NCBI GenBank assembly: GCA_002841155.1
Contig: PHEH01000016.1
Coordinates: 63,416 to 100,378, forward strand
Direction: 5' to 3'
From: Alphaproteobacteria bacterium HGW-Alphaproteobacteria-18
GTDB taxonomy: Bacteria; Pseudomonadota; Alphaproteobacteria; Caulobacterales; Hyphomonadaceae
DNA: 36,963 bases
Made by a program: the position numbers and the translations under genes. Shown piece after piece: positions 22,929 through 32,624 of this stretch. The notes under the pieces are model-generated. The model was not told the DNA's origin, ran no database searches, and saw only the letters and a list, made by a program, of their open reading frames with translations. Each line of letters opens with the position of its first letter. The first letter of the stretch is position 1.

Positions 22929-23684
22929 TCAGAACGAATACCGGCTCGGCGAAACGCCAAACGCCCGCTGAAACATCGCGCAGAACGCGCTGGCGCTGTC
23001 ATAGCCCACATCCATCGCCACACTGGTGACGCTCGATCCGGTGGAGAGCAGCGACAGCGCCTCCAGCAGCCGCACCTGCTGACGCCACAGCGCGACGCCC
23101 ATGCCGGTTTCCCGCTTGAACGCGCGCGTAAAGCTGCGCCGGCTCATCCCGGCAATGTCGGCCCATTGGTCAATGTCGCGCTGGTCGGAGGGATGCTCGA
23201 TGATCTCCCGGCAGACGCGCACCAGCCGCGGATCGGTCGGCATCGGCGCGGCATAGGGCACCTTGGGCGAGGCCATCAGTTCGCTCACCAGCAGGCTGAC
23301 AATCTGCCCCTCGCGCCCATGAAGATCATAGTCATGATCAAACTGCGTCACCTCAAGGATCAGCGCCCGCAACAGCTGGCCCACCTCAACGATATGGCAG
23401 TCGGGATCATCCCGCTCATATCTCGGGTCAATATAGAGCGTGCGCAGCGACACCGGCCCCCGGCACGACACTTCATGTTGCACCTGGCTGGGAATCCACA
23501 CTGCGCGCTGAGGCGGGATCACAAAGCTCGTTTTGTCCGTCACCACCGACATGACACCCGAACACGCATAAAGCAGCTGGATACGCTCATGCGAATGCGC
23601 GGTATCGACAAAGCCAGACGGATATTCGTCCGCCAGGGCAACCACGGGACGGCGGCTGAGATCGAGTTGATGAGTGCTTTTCAT
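22929..23684 (-). CDS. AraC-family regulator with cupin N-terminus
   Basis: A 251-residue regulator. The N-terminal cupin-like sensor domain contains VDTAHSHERIQLLYACSGV (27-45) and VIPPQRAVWIPSQVQHEV. The C-terminal double helix-turn-helix (about 165-248) includes IAGMSRRSFTRAFKRETGM and VAMDVGYDSASAFCAMFQRAFGVSPSRY. The ATG at 23684 follows GAGAGGA; the frame is open further upstream but without a matching start. It converges on the gabD-like gene with 9 nt between stops. Its stretch of upstream DNA (23685-23890) separates it from the outer-membrane protein gene. The target is unknown; the receptor operon upstream is a candidate. Confidence 0.88.
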   Translation of the reverse strand: MKSTHQLDLSRRPVVALADEYPSGFVDTAHSHERIQLLYACSGVMSVVTDKTSFVIPPQRAVWIPSQVQHEVSCRGPVSLRTLYIDPRYERDDPDCHIVEVGQLLRALILEVTQFDHDYDLHGREGQIVSLLVSELMASPKVPYAAPMPTDPRLVRVCREIIEHPSDQRDIDQWADIAGMSRRSFTRAFKRETGMGVALWRQQVRLLEALSLLSTGSSVTSVAMDVGYDSASAFCAMFQRAFGVSPSRYSF

Positions 23685-23890
23685 CCTGTCCTCTCGGGAC
23701 TGTGGAACACCCGTAAATGATGCCACCGTCCTTTCTTGTGACAAGATCATGACTGATCGAGTGGCCCAAATCAGCAAAAATATGACCTGTGAGAAGGTCG
23801 TGGGCCAAAATTGGGGCGCTCCTGCCCAATGCCTGACCGGAAATGACACCCGCCAGCAGGCCCAGCCGCCAGCGGGCGCCATCCCAAGGA

Positions 23891-24616
23891 TCAGTGACGG
23901 ACCGACAAGCTGACGCCAACGGCCATACCGGAATTGCGGAAGGATGTTATCTCGCCGCCGCTGATGCGGTGCGCAAAGGACTCGTCGTCTGCCATGTCTG
24001 CGCGCGCGAAAAAGCCGAACTCAACAAACTCCGAAACAGGCCGGATGGCGCCAATCTCAAAGCCCGCATAGGACCGGTCGCCCGAATCGTCGCCCGCCTG
24101 CACAAAGCCCGCCCGCCCCAGCGCATAGATCCCCCAATTGCCCACCTCCCACTCAGGCCCGGCAGTAAACTCCAGCCCCCAGTCCTTGACGTCAGTGTCA
24201 TAGAAACCGATCAGCGTCGGCGAAAACGGCGCATGGAACGTGACGGCGCCCACCAGTTCAAGGCTCGCGTCTGCCTCTTCCCCCGGATAGGTTAGCCAGT
24301 TGGCAGAAGCATCAGCGCTGTAGGCCTCCCTGTGCCAGGCAACGCCAACTGAAAAGTCGGCCTCATCCTCAAACGCTGCCTGCTCACTTCCAACTGGCAA
24401 CAGGCGGTAAAATGCTCCGTAGACGGTTACGTCCTGAACATCAATTTCCACCCCCGCTCCAAACTCCAGAACCTCGCGCCCGATCTGCTCCCCCCGGTCA
24501 TGCAGCGCAGAGACAGCGGCCACATCCATGAACAGGCGCTTTTCGCCCGCTTCGGCGATCAGCTGCGGGAAAGCCGTTAGGCTGATTGCAGACAATAGTG
24601 TGCGTGTAAGGGTCAC
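23891..24616 (-). CDS. Predicted outer-membrane beta-barrel protein
   Basis: A 241-residue protein with a short export signal (TLLSAISLTAFPQLIAEA) and a body rich in alternating aromatic and small residues forming amphipathic strands, such as VTVYGAFYRLLPV, WGLEFTAGPEWEVGNWGIYALGRAGF and VEFGFFARADM. This is typical of a small outer-membrane barrel. The start is GTG at 24616, well supported by AGGAGGA 6 nt upstream. It is the third gene of the TonB receptor - amidohydrolase transcript (55-nt gap). Family unrecognised; a pore or surface protein for the same substrate is plausible from context. Confidence 0.72.
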   Translation of the reverse strand: MTLTRTLLSAISLTAFPQLIAEAGEKRLFMDVAAVSALHDRGEQIGREVLEFGAGVEIDVQDVTVYGAFYRLLPVGSEQAAFEDEADFSVGVAWHREAYSADASANWLTYPGEEADASLELVGAVTFHAPFSPTLIGFYDTDVKDWGLEFTAGPEWEVGNWGIYALGRAGFVQAGDDSGDRSYAGFEIGAIRPVSEFVEFGFFARADMADDESFAHRISGGEITSFRNSGMAVGVSLSVRH

Positions 24617-24671
24617 TCTCGTTCCTCCTGGTGACGTTTTTCTCTGATTTTCTGTGGCGGTGGCGGCCGCC

Positions 24672-27600
24672 TCAGTGGTTCACTGTCGCTTCCGCTTCAG
24701 TGAGTGTCCCCGGCTGATACAGCCGCCCGTTTTTCATCACATACCGGATGTCGAGCGTGTTCTTTATACCCGCCAGCGGATTGGTGTTGAGGATAACGAG
24801 ATCCGCAAATTTTCCTACCTCGATACTGCCCAGCGCATGATCGCGGGCTATCGTCTGCGCGCTTCCCATCGTGGCAGCCCAGAGCGCCTCTTCCGGCGCC
24901 CAGCCACTTTCCACATGCGCCTGCAATTCCCATTGCGTGCCAAGCCCCGGAATGTCGCCATGCGCGCCAAGCCCCACGACACCGCCCGCGCGATGAACCT
25001 TCAGCGCGCTCGCCCCCACGACCCCATGCGTATAATCACACAGCGGCGCGGCCGGCGCATTCTGGAACCGCATCTTGCGGAACCAGTCCGGCACAAAGTC
25101 TGCGTATTTCTGATTGTTGAAAGCGTCTTCACGCTCGATGAAAATACGGTCGGCGGGCAGGCCACCATGCGTGATCATGAGGGTCAACGTTCCGCTGGTG
25201 CCACTCCTGGCAGAAAGTTCAACAAAGTCCCTATACTGATCCACAGGCGGTATTCCGTGCTCCACGCCCGAGAAACCGTCGAGGATTGCCGTCAGCCCGA
25301 AACGATAAGACAGCGCGCCTTCCGTCGTCGCCGAGAGGCCAAGTTCGTTCGCCGCTTCGGCCACCCATTGCCGCACGCGGCGATTTCCCGTGCGATACTG
25401 CTTGAGGTTCGAAACCCGGTAATAGTCGCGGTAGCGGCGCAAAACCGAAACAACCTGATCTTTCGACCGGAAATCATTGAAGTCAAAAATTGCAGGCCCT
25501 GTCGTATAAAGCCGCGAGCCGACAATATCTCCCGTCTCGATCAAGTCCTGATAGGTCAGCATGTCGATGGAAAGCGAAGAGGGGTCAAACAGCGTTGTGA
25601 TGCCATAGGCCAGATTGGCCTTAAGACCCCACACATCGAAATCCAGAACATCCCGGCGGATATCCGCTACATGATAGTGCGCATCGATCAGCCCAGGGAT
25701 GATATATCCGCCGGAAACATCAACAACCGGAACATCCTTCTCCACCGCAATGTCTCCCGCAGGCGCAAGCCTCGCGATGCGGCCATTTTCGATAAGAATG
25801 TCGTAATCCATAAGCACCGTTTCGGGGGCGGCGTGATCGCTCATCGCTACAACATTCGCGCCGGTCAGCAAGACGCGCCCACTGGGCTCATCGCGCTCTG
25901 CCGTGATCGCAATATCAAACCGGCGCGCGGCTGTTTCCGCGCCGCCCCGTTCAAAAGCGATGTCCTCAAGCGAGATACTGCGCACTGTTGCACCAAGCGA
26001 CCAGTAAATCCCCCGGCCGTCCTCGCTCCAGCCGAAATAGTCTGCGCCAATATCCGTCAGCTGAACATGTGGCCCATCGGGGTTGGAAAGATCGAACGTC
26101 TCGCCCGTCGCCCCAATGCGATAGAGGTGCAGCTGCTGGGCAATCTGCGCCAGCGCCCACTGACCGTCCGGGGAAACCCGCAGGTCATCTGCCGGCGCCG
26201 GTCCTTCAGAAAAATACCAGCCTGGCCCCACTGCCTGCGTCACCACCCGGCGCGCGCCATCTGCCAGGGAAACTGCCTCAACGCCTTCGCCGGTATTGAT
26301 CAGAACTTCGCCAGGATCAGCCGAAAAATGCGGTGTTCCGCCCATGCGCCCCGCCGCCAGCACACGCGGATGAGATCCATCGAGGGGCAACACCACCAGC
26401 TCGCCTTCGCGCCATTGGCCATATTCCATATAGGTCCGCCGCCGCGTTTCCGCAGGCGAGCGCACCGTCACAATTGCGCGCCCATCCGGCGTAAAGACAG
26501 GGTGCGTGTAGAAGGCAGGCTCTGCGCTTAACTTGCGCGCCGCGCCCCCCTGTGCCGCGATCCAGACATCACCGCCCGCGGCTTTCGTCCAGCTGACAAA
26601 AGCCAGCGCAGACCCGTCTGCCGACCAGGAAGGATGATATCCCATCTCCCCATCAGCCCGAACCAGACGCGGCGCCCCGCCATCCAGCGCCTGCACATGG
26701 AGGCGCCCCAACGCCGAGAATGCCAGCGTCTTTCCATCCGGCGACAGCTCCGGGGACTGGATCAGCCGCGCGCGCACCGCGCCGTCTTCAATCGTGGCAG
26801 GATGACGCCCCAGCGGACCTAGATCCTGCGAAATATACGCCGTGAACGGAACGGTCTCCGCCGCCTCACCATCCAGCGGCACACGGTCAATCCGCCCGTG
26901 CCGGTTGACATAGATCGCCTTGCCATCAGGAGAGAAATCATAGCGCGCAATTGCGTCATTCGTCTGCGCGGCCAGAACCATATCGGGGTCAACCGGCGCG
27001 ATTGTCTGCACCGCGCGGCTTTCCAGATGCATCATCTTCAGCTGCGTCACGCCCTCTTGGCGCTCCCCGAAGATCAGGGATTCCCCATCCGGCGACATCG
27101 CTGGCCGGAACCGCGGCACTATGCTCCCGCCCTTCGCGCCGGCAGGCACAATCAGGGTCTCCTCGCCCGTATCCAGATCAAGCCGCACAATGCCCCAGGC
27201 AGACAAGGCATTGAATGCCGGATTCCCCTTGCTCAAGGACGCCAGATAGATGGCGCGGCCATCTGCCGAAAACCGCGCACCCAGAGAGCTGACACGCGCC
27301 TCGCTGCCATCCACGGCACGCGTCGCACGCAGCACCTCGCCCATATCCCCGGCCACGGCGCGGAACTGCCACAGCTCATACGCACTCCGGTCAGCCCAAA
27401 AGCGGGACACGATAATACTCTGCCCATCGGGCGACCATTCCGGCGACACGAAAACAGGATTGTCATCATAAAGACTGATCTGGCGTAGATTGCCGCCATC
27501 AGCGTCCATCAGCCAGAGATTTTCCGCGCCGGACCGGTCACTGACAAACAGGATGGTTTCGCCATCCGGAGACCAGACAGGCTGGCCATCAAATGCCATG

Positions 27601-27959
27601 CCCGAAGTCAGCTGCGTGGCTTTTCCGCCCGTCAGGGGCAGCGTGTAGATATCCCCCAGCATGTCGAACACCAGCGTGTCACCCCTGGGCGACACATCCA
27701 GCGACAGCAGGGAGCCTTCATCGGTTTCAAAGGAAATCGTGCGCGTCGCCGTCATCGGCAGCGTCTGGCCGGATTTGCCCAGAGGCATGTCCCGTTTGCC
27801 CGTGATGCCAGCCGTAAAGGCCGTACCATCTTCAGAAGGGGCATCTGCCTCCTGCGCGGGCGTCGCGCAGGAGGACAGACCAAGGATGAGCGCCGCAGCC
27901 ATCAAGCGTACACGGAACGAAGCGGCGTTCCGGAACCTGTCAGGCATTAGAAAAACCAT
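24672..27959 (-). CDS. Lipoprotein with TolB-like propeller and amidohydrolase domain
   Basis: A 1095-residue exported protein. The signal ends in LILGLSSC (lipid attachment near C31). Residues about 60-690 contain repeated SPDG-type blades (VSPRGDTLVF, WSPDGETILFVSDRSG, WSPDGQSIIVSRFW and more), a TolB/DPP-IV-like beta-propeller. Residues about 700-1090 form an amidohydrolase-superfamily barrel with the metal motif DAHYH (H761, H763), further candidate metal histidines in GVEHGIPP and MITHGG, and GAHGDIPGLG; the C-terminal LGSIEVGKFADLVILNTNPL is the usual family end. It would hydrolyse a substrate in the periplasm or on the outer membrane. It starts 24 nt after the receptor stop. Substrate unknown; cyclic amide, peptide-like or lactone compounds are possible. 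Confidence 0.85.
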   Translation of the reverse strand: MVFLMPDRFRNAASFRVRLMAAALILGLSSCATPAQEADAPSEDGTAFTAGITGKRDMPLGKSGQTLPMTATRTISFETDEGSLLSLDVSPRGDTLVFDMLGDIYTLPLTGGKATQLTSGMAFDGQPVWSPDGETILFVSDRSGAENLWLMDADGGNLRQISLYDDNPVFVSPEWSPDGQSIIVSRFWADRSAYELWQFRAVAGDMGEVLRATRAVDGSEARVSSLGARFSADGRAIYLASLSKGNPAFNALSAWGIVRLDLDTGEETLIVPAGAKGGSIVPRFRPAMSPDGESLIFGERQEGVTQLKMMHLESRAVQTIAPVDPDMVLAAQTNDAIARYDFSPDGKAIYVNRHGRIDRVPLDGEAAETVPFTAYISQDLGPLGRHPATIEDGAVRARLIQSPELSPDGKTLAFSALGRLHVQALDGGAPRLVRADGEMGYHPSWSADGSALAFVSWTKAAGGDVWIAAQGGAARKLSAEPAFYTHPVFTPDGRAIVTVRSPAETRRRTYMEYGQWREGELVVLPLDGSHPRVLAAGRMGGTPHFSADPGEVLINTGEGVEAVSLADGARRVVTQAVGPGWYFSEGPAPADDLRVSPDGQWALAQIAQQLHLYRIGATGETFDLSNPDGPHVQLTDIGADYFGWSEDGRGIYWSLGATVRSISLEDIAFERGGAETAARRFDIAITAERDEPSGRVLLTGANVVAMSDHAAPETVLMDYDILIENGRIARLAPAGDIAVEKDVPVVDVSGGYIIPGLIDAHYHVADIRRDVLDFDVWGLKANLAYGITTLFDPSSLSIDMLTYQDLIETGDIVGSRLYTTGPAIFDFNDFRSKDQVVSVLRRYRDYYRVSNLKQYRTGNRRVRQWVAEAANELGLSATTEGALSYRFGLTAILDGFSGVEHGIPPVDQYRDFVELSARSGTSGTLTLMITHGGLPADRIFIEREDAFNNQKYADFVPDWFRKMRFQNAPAAPLCDYTHGVVGASALKVHRAGGVVGLGAHGDIPGLGTQWELQAHVESGWAPEEALWAATMGSAQTIARDHALGSIEVGKFADLVILNTNPLAGIKNTLDIRYVMKNGRLYQPGTLTEAEATVNH

Positions 27960-27983
27960 GCGGCACCCATCTTCACTATCGCC

Positions 27984-30158
27984 TCAGAACTTGCGCGTTA
28001 CCGTAGCGATAACCTGACGGCCAGCTCCATAGGTGCAGTTCGCAACGCCTGCGCAACGGGCCACATATTCCTCATCGAGGATGTTGGAGCCATTGATGGC
28101 AAAGCGCCAGTTCTGAGTGTCATACCGGATAACCGCATCAAACAGGGTCGAGGCCTCACCCGTATAGACAACCGGAGCGAACGGACCGGGCAAACCGCCC
28201 TGGCTTTCGCTGGTATAACGAACGCCGCCGCCGATACCGAAGCCCGAGAGGGGCCCTTGCACAAACGTCCAATCCACGAACAGAGAGGCTTTGTCCTTTG
28301 GCGTAACAGGCAGCTCTGCGCCCACTTCCTGAGGCGTCGAACTTTTCAGCACTTCGCTATCGGTGCGGCTGTAGGAGGCGTTGATCGAGAGCTGGTCATT
28401 GATCCGGCTGACGAGTTCAACCTCAAACCCCTTAACCTCGACTTCACCCGTCTGTTTGCTGGCAATCGGGGTTGGCGAGCCGACCGCAGACACGATGTTG
28501 TTCTGGTTGATCTGATAAACTGCGGCCGTCAGCAGCACATCAAAGCCGTCGGGCAGACCCCGCGCATCATACTTGATACCCGCCTCGACCTGCTCGCCTT
28601 CACTCGGTTTGAATGTCTCGCCCGTATCCACATCCGTTCCCAGCACAGGCTCGAACGAAGTGGCATAGCTTACATATGGCGCAAAACCGCTGTCGAAAAT
28701 GTAGTTGGCACCGACACGATATGTGAAAGCATCTTCATCCAGATCAAACCCGTTCAGATGGTTCTTGACGGATACGTCATCATACCGGCCGCTCAGTGTA
28801 AGGAACAGGTTTCCATAGCCGATATGGTCCTGAACATAGAGGCCCGAATGCTTCAGCGTCTGGTCGTTGTAAGGTGTCGGATAGCCTGGCTTGTAGCTCG
28901 CCTGCGGCGGATAAGTCGGGTTGTAAGCGTCGATGAGCCCAGCGAACACGAAGCCGAACCCAGCTTCATTCTCCGCCTTGCGATAGTCAATGCCCGCGAT
29001 AAGGTCATGCGTCAGAGCGCCGGTGGTGAAATCAATATCCAGCCGGTTATCCGTGGTGAACCCGTCAACATCTTCCTTATACGAATAGTTATACTGCTGA
29101 ATGCTGCGATAATAGCTCGGATCAGTCGGGTCGGTCGTGTTGATGAACCCGCCGCCGCCATAGAACAGCGTCGAAGAACGCTCGGCATACCGGCTGACGC
29201 GGGTGTTCGACACGAATTTGACGTTCTCGTTGAACGCATGAACCAGTTCGTAGCCAATGCCCCACTGGTCGCGGTCATACCGGTTGTTCGGGTTGCCGAG
29301 GTTCGTTTTCGGACCGATCTTGCCGTTCGGGTTTGGCTCCAGCGTGCCCGCCACCGGCAGGTAACCGTTGGTATCGCCATTGACCGCGTCAGACTGGAAA
29401 TAGCCCAGCACAGTCAGGTCGGTATCCGGTGTGATGTGCCAGGTAAGCGCTGGCGAGATCAGGCTGCGGTCGGCGCTGACAAGATCGCGGAAGGTTTCCC
29501 GGTCGCGATAGAGGCCCGTCAGGCTATAGCTGAAATTCTCGCCGAGCGGGCCGGCAACCGTGGCGGCCAGCTGCTTATAGTCCTGCGTGCCATACTTGAC
29601 CGAAATCTCGCCACCGAACTCGTCGGAGGGGCGACGCAGGGAAAGGTTATAGAGGCCACCGGGAGGCGAGTTTCCGTAGAGCGCCGAGGCCGGACCTTTC
29701 AGCAGCGCGAAGGAGTCGAACGCGTAAAGGTCAAGGCCCACGCTGGAGATGGTCGTCGTTGCTGGCACGGCGAGCCCGTCAATATATTCCCGCGGGCGGA
29801 AGCCGCGCGCCGAAATAAAGTCAAAGCGCAGGTCCGGGCCGTAGTTCTCGCCGAATGCACCAGCGGTGTAGCGCACAGCCTGCTGGGCATCGATGAAGTT
29901 GAGAAGATCAATCTGGTCGCGCGTGATGATCGACACCGATTGCGGCGTCTGCATCAGCGGAATATCGGTCTTGTTGGCTGCGGTGCCATCCGACGGCACA
30001 TATTCAGGCGCGATGACAATCACGGTCTCCTGAATGCTGGCCGCTTCCTCTTCCTGCGCCAGCGCCGCAGGCGCCAGAACCGAGAGACCTGCCGCCGCGC
30101 TCAGCAACGTTGCCTTGAAGAATTTTCCATGTACCAATTGGCGTTGTCCTTGCACCAT
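27984..30158 (-). CDS. TonB-dependent siderophore-type outer-membrane receptor
   Basis: A 724-residue receptor of the FhuA/siderophore type. A cleavable signal ends near ALA-Q35. A TonB-box-like stretch ETVIV lies near 44-48. The plug domain (about 65-170) has TPQSVSIITRDQIDLLN, RGFRPREYIDGL and LLKGPASALYGNSPPGGLYNLSLRRP, all strongly conserved in siderophore receptors. The remaining residues form the 22-strand barrel, ending in the terminal aromatic VTRKF. It imports a large ligand with energy from TonB-ExbBD, which is not in the window. It heads the operon with the propeller/amidohydrolase and barrel genes and is divergent from a PepSY gene. Ferric-siderophore uptake is the default reading; another ligand is possible. 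Confidence 0.9.
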   Translation of the reverse strand: MVQGQRQLVHGKFFKATLLSAAAGLSVLAPAALAQEEEAASIQETVIVIAPEYVPSDGTAANKTDIPLMQTPQSVSIITRDQIDLLNFIDAQQAVRYTAGAFGENYGPDLRFDFISARGFRPREYIDGLAVPATTTISSVGLDLYAFDSFALLKGPASALYGNSPPGGLYNLSLRRPSDEFGGEISVKYGTQDYKQLAATVAGPLGENFSYSLTGLYRDRETFRDLVSADRSLISPALTWHITPDTDLTVLGYFQSDAVNGDTNGYLPVAGTLEPNPNGKIGPKTNLGNPNNRYDRDQWGIGYELVHAFNENVKFVSNTRVSRYAERSSTLFYGGGGFINTTDPTDPSYYRSIQQYNYSYKEDVDGFTTDNRLDIDFTTGALTHDLIAGIDYRKAENEAGFGFVFAGLIDAYNPTYPPQASYKPGYPTPYNDQTLKHSGLYVQDHIGYGNLFLTLSGRYDDVSVKNHLNGFDLDEDAFTYRVGANYIFDSGFAPYVSYATSFEPVLGTDVDTGETFKPSEGEQVEAGIKYDARGLPDGFDVLLTAAVYQINQNNIVSAVGSPTPIASKQTGEVEVKGFEVELVSRINDQLSINASYSRTDSEVLKSSTPQEVGAELPVTPKDKASLFVDWTFVQGPLSGFGIGGGVRYTSESQGGLPGPFAPVVYTGEASTLFDAVIRYDTQNWRFAINGSNILDEEYVARCAGVANCTYGAGRQVIATVTRKF

Positions 30159-30183
30159 GACTTTGCACCCCTGCTACGTCTTG

Positions 30184-30222
30184 GTTCGCCCAATGCGAAC
30201 TGATGAAGTGGATATCACTTCA
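30184..30222. promoter_or_regulatory. Paired inverted repeats between receptor and PepSY genes
   Basis: Two perfect inverted repeats, both with 5-bp spacers, lie side by side: GTTCGC-CCAAT-GCGAAC (30184-30200) and TGAAGTG-GATAT-CACTTCA (30204-30222). Their centres are 21 bp apart, two helical turns. They sit 26-64 nt upstream of the receptor start, in the shared 244-nt divergent region, so they are good operator candidates. Neither matches the Fur box or the RirA TGA-N9-TCA element by eye. Confidence 0.55.
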
Positions 30223-30402
30223 CAGAAAGTATGTATTTCGGCTTTGGGTCTGGAAGTGTCCCTAATTGGCCAAACTGCGCCGGGCGGCTTTTCACTTTGG
30301 CCCGGGGGACCCGATTGAGGTAATTTTAGACCCGGCGCGTTATGGCTGTTCTGCGCCTGCCCGCCTATCGTTTCCATTGAAGAATTGAGGGAGGGGCGGC
30401 TC

Positions 30403-31602
30403 ATGGCGAGTGCGGCAACAAAAAACACATGGATGATCCTGCACCGCTGGTTCGGCATCATCACGGCGCTGTTCCTGTTCATTGCCGCCATCACCGGCAG
30501 CGTGCTGACCGCGCGATCAACGATTGACCGCTGGGCGAATGGCGACCTCTATACATATACAGGCGCTGCCGCCGAACGCCTCGCCCCGCTGGATGCGGTC
30601 GCCCTCTATGAGACCGCAAACCCCGCCATTCAGGTCACCGGATTTCCTCTTAGGGCGGATGATGCGGACAACATCCTCATCACCGTCACTGCCAAGCCTG
30701 GCGAAACCGCGCTCGGCTATGAAGAGGTTTTCCTGAACCCCGCCACCGGCGAAGCCGTCGGCTCAAGGAGCATGGACCCCGGCCTGTCAAACCGCCAGAT
30801 CATCCCGCTCATCCTTGAGCTCCACTACAATCTCCTGGTCGGCGATGCAGGCCGCATCTTCATGGGCTTTGTGGCGCTTGGCTGGCTGATCAGCGCAGGC
30901 ATTGGCCTCTACCTGACCTTCCCGCGCAAAGGCCCCTTCTTCAAAAACTGGTGGCCCGCCTGGACCTACAGCCCCAAGCGCAGCTTCGCGCGCCAGATGC
31001 TGGACCTCCACCGCGCCAGCGCGCTCTGGCTTTTCCCTTTCCTGTTCATCCTCGCCTTCACGTCTGTCACCCTGAACTTCTTCGAAGAGTTCTGGGATCC
31101 CTTCGCCACCACAGTTGCACCACTCGAAAGGTCACTCTTCCATCTGGATGCGCCCTATCCCGAAGGCGCCGTCCCGCAATTGACCTATGCGGACGCCCTG
31201 GCGCTCGCCGAAAACCAGGCCGCCACAGCCGGCGCCGAGTGGAAACCGGCAACGATGCTGTATTATCAGAACTGGAACATCTACGGCACGACCTTCAGCG
31301 ACAGCGGCGACCTGAACTACAAATATCTCGGCCCCGTCTATCATTATTTCGATGCAGCAACCGGCGATTGGGTTCACGAGGTCAATCCCTACACAGACAG
31401 CATGGGTCTCGTCATGATCCGCGCTGTTTACCCGCTGCATTCTGGCGAAATTGGTGGCTGGCTCACGGTCTTCTTCGTCTTCATCCTGGGCCTTGCCACG
31501 GCGGAACAGTGCATCACCGGCATCTGGCTCTGGCTGAAGAAGCGCGGCCCCCGCATTGCGGCGAAGAAAAAAGCTGACACCGCCGCCACGGCTGAAGCCT
31601 GA
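30403..31602 (+). CDS. PepSY-associated transmembrane protein
   Basis: A 399-residue inner-membrane protein. It opens with MILHRWFGIITALFLFIAAITGSVL (first transmembrane helix, about 17-37), the signature of the PepSY_TM family. It carries three more helices, around AGRIFMGFVALGWLISAGIGLYL, ALWLFPFLFILAFTSVTL and GGWLTVFFVFILGLATAEQCITGIWLWL, with two periplasmic PepSY-like regions between. Family members beside siderophore receptors are thought to reduce ferric siderophores using bound heme; histidines such as H14 and those in LELHYNLL and LDLHRAS fit heme ligands. The ATG follows GAGGGAGGGG; a TTG 6 codons earlier is rejected. Divergent from the receptor. Confidence 0.88.
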   Translation: MASAATKNTWMILHRWFGIITALFLFIAAITGSVLTARSTIDRWANGDLYTYTGAAAERLAPLDAVALYETANPAIQVTGFPLRADDADNILITVTAKPGETALGYEEVFLNPATGEAVGSRSMDPGLSNRQIIPLILELHYNLLVGDAGRIFMGFVALGWLISAGIGLYLTFPRKGPFFKNWWPAWTYSPKRSFARQMLDLHRASALWLFPFLFILAFTSVTLNFFEEFWDPFATTVAPLERSLFHLDAPYPEGAVPQLTYADALALAENQAATAGAEWKPATMLYYQNWNIYGTTFSDSGDLNYKYLGPVYHYFDAATGDWVHEVNPYTDSMGLVMIRAVYPLHSGEIGGWLTVFFVFILGLATAEQCITGIWLWLKKRGPRIAAKKKADTAATAEA

Positions 31603-31664
31603 TCCGCCGTTCCCTCACGGGCCGGAACGCCCATAAAGACAACATCAACAGAAGAGCATTCCCT

Positions 31665-32624
31665 ATGAGCGTTTCGCCCTTGTCCCGCACCGATGACATT
31701 GATCCGGACGTACGCAGCTTTATCGAACGTACCGGCGCAGACTTTGCCGCCCTCTCCGCCGTTGCTCCGCCCACGAATATATCCCGCCGCCGCGAGATTG
31801 CCGAACAGGTCCGCGCCCCCTGGTCAAAGGGCGGGCCCGACATGGCCGAAACCCGCATGGTTCAGATCGGGCGGGATGGCGTGCGCGCGCGTATCCACAT
31901 TCCCGCCTCCGGCGCAGGCAAGGGCACGCTGCTGTATCTTCATGGTGGCGGCTGGATGCTGTTCAGCATCGACACGCATGACCGGCTGATGCGCGAATAC
32001 GCCCAGCGCATAGGCTGCGCCGTGGTCGGCCTCGACTACTCCCTCTCTCCGGAACACCGCTTTCCGCGCGCGCTGGAAGATGTGGATGCCTGCATTCACT
32101 GGCTGCGCTCGGAGGGTGCCGGCCATGGCCTTTCGGTTGACCGGCTGGCCATCGGCGGGGATTCTGCGGGCGGCAATCTCTCGCTTGCCGCCGCCCTGCG
32201 CCTCCGGGATCGCAGCGATGCGCTCCCCGCCGCCCTCCTCCTCAACTACGCCGCCCTCGATACCGAGCCCTCCCCCTCCTACAAGCGCTATGACGGCGCG
32301 CCTTACATGCTCAATGTCGACGAGATGCGCGATTTCTGGGTTAATTATCTCGGCAAGCCGACTACGGACGATCCCTATGCCCGCCCGCTGCTGGCAGACC
32401 TCAGCGGCCTGCCGCCGGTCCATCTCTGCATTGCCGAATGTGATATCCTCGCCGATCAGAATACCGAACTGGCAGATCGCCTGGAAACGGCCGGTGTCGA
32501 GGTCTCCTCCATCGTCTACAAGGGCGCCACCCACTCCTTCCTGGAGGCCGTCAGCATCTCGGACTGCGCCGACCGCGCCATCCAGGATGCTTCTGACTGG
32601 CTGGCAAAGATCCTGAATGCATGA
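31665..32624 (+). CDS. HSL-type alpha/beta-hydrolase (esterase)
   Basis: A 319-residue hormone-sensitive-lipase family esterase. The oxyanion-hole motif HGGGW is at 93-97, the nucleophile S167 in GGDSAGGN, the likely acid D260 in AECDILAD and the base H290 in GATHSFLEA. No export signal, so it acts in the cytoplasm on short acyl esters or lactones. It lies 62 nt after the PepSY gene, and its TGA overlaps the next start as ATGA. Beside a receptor and reductase, it could open an imported ester-containing ligand (compare trilactone esterases), but that is inference; a general acyl esterase is the conservative call. Confidence 0.9.
   Translation: MSVSPLSRTDDIDPDVRSFIERTGADFAALSAVAPPTNISRRREIAEQVRAPWSKGGPDMAETRMVQIGRDGVRARIHIPASGAGKGTLLYLHGGGWMLFSIDTHDRLMREYAQRIGCAVVGLDYSLSPEHRFPRALEDVDACIHWLRSEGAGHGLSVDRLAIGGDSAGGNLSLAAALRLRDRSDALPAALLLNYAALDTEPSPSYKRYDGAPYMLNVDEMRDFWVNYLGKPTTDDPYARPLLADLSGLPPVHLCIAECDILADQNTELADRLETAGVEVSSIVYKGATHSFLEAVSISDCADRAIQDASDWLAKILNA

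Noticed and set aside
23761..23811. Near-repeat GTGGCCCAAAT / GTGGGCCAAAAT upstream of the second AraC gene
   Set aside because: The copies differ by a base and an insertion and are about 39 bp apart, off the 21-bp spacing expected for AraC sites; too weak to call.
24654..30203. Long plus-strand open frames (24654-26531 and 28257-30203) across the receptor and amidohydrolase genes
   Set aside because: Both are antisense shadows of well-supported minus-strand genes with clear domain motifs; their translations are Arg-rich with no recognisable domain.
30184..30222. Fur box or RirA iron-responsive operator
   Set aside because: Neither dyad matches GATAATGATAATCATTATC or TGA-N9-TCA by eye, so no iron-regulator call is made despite the siderophore-type receptor.
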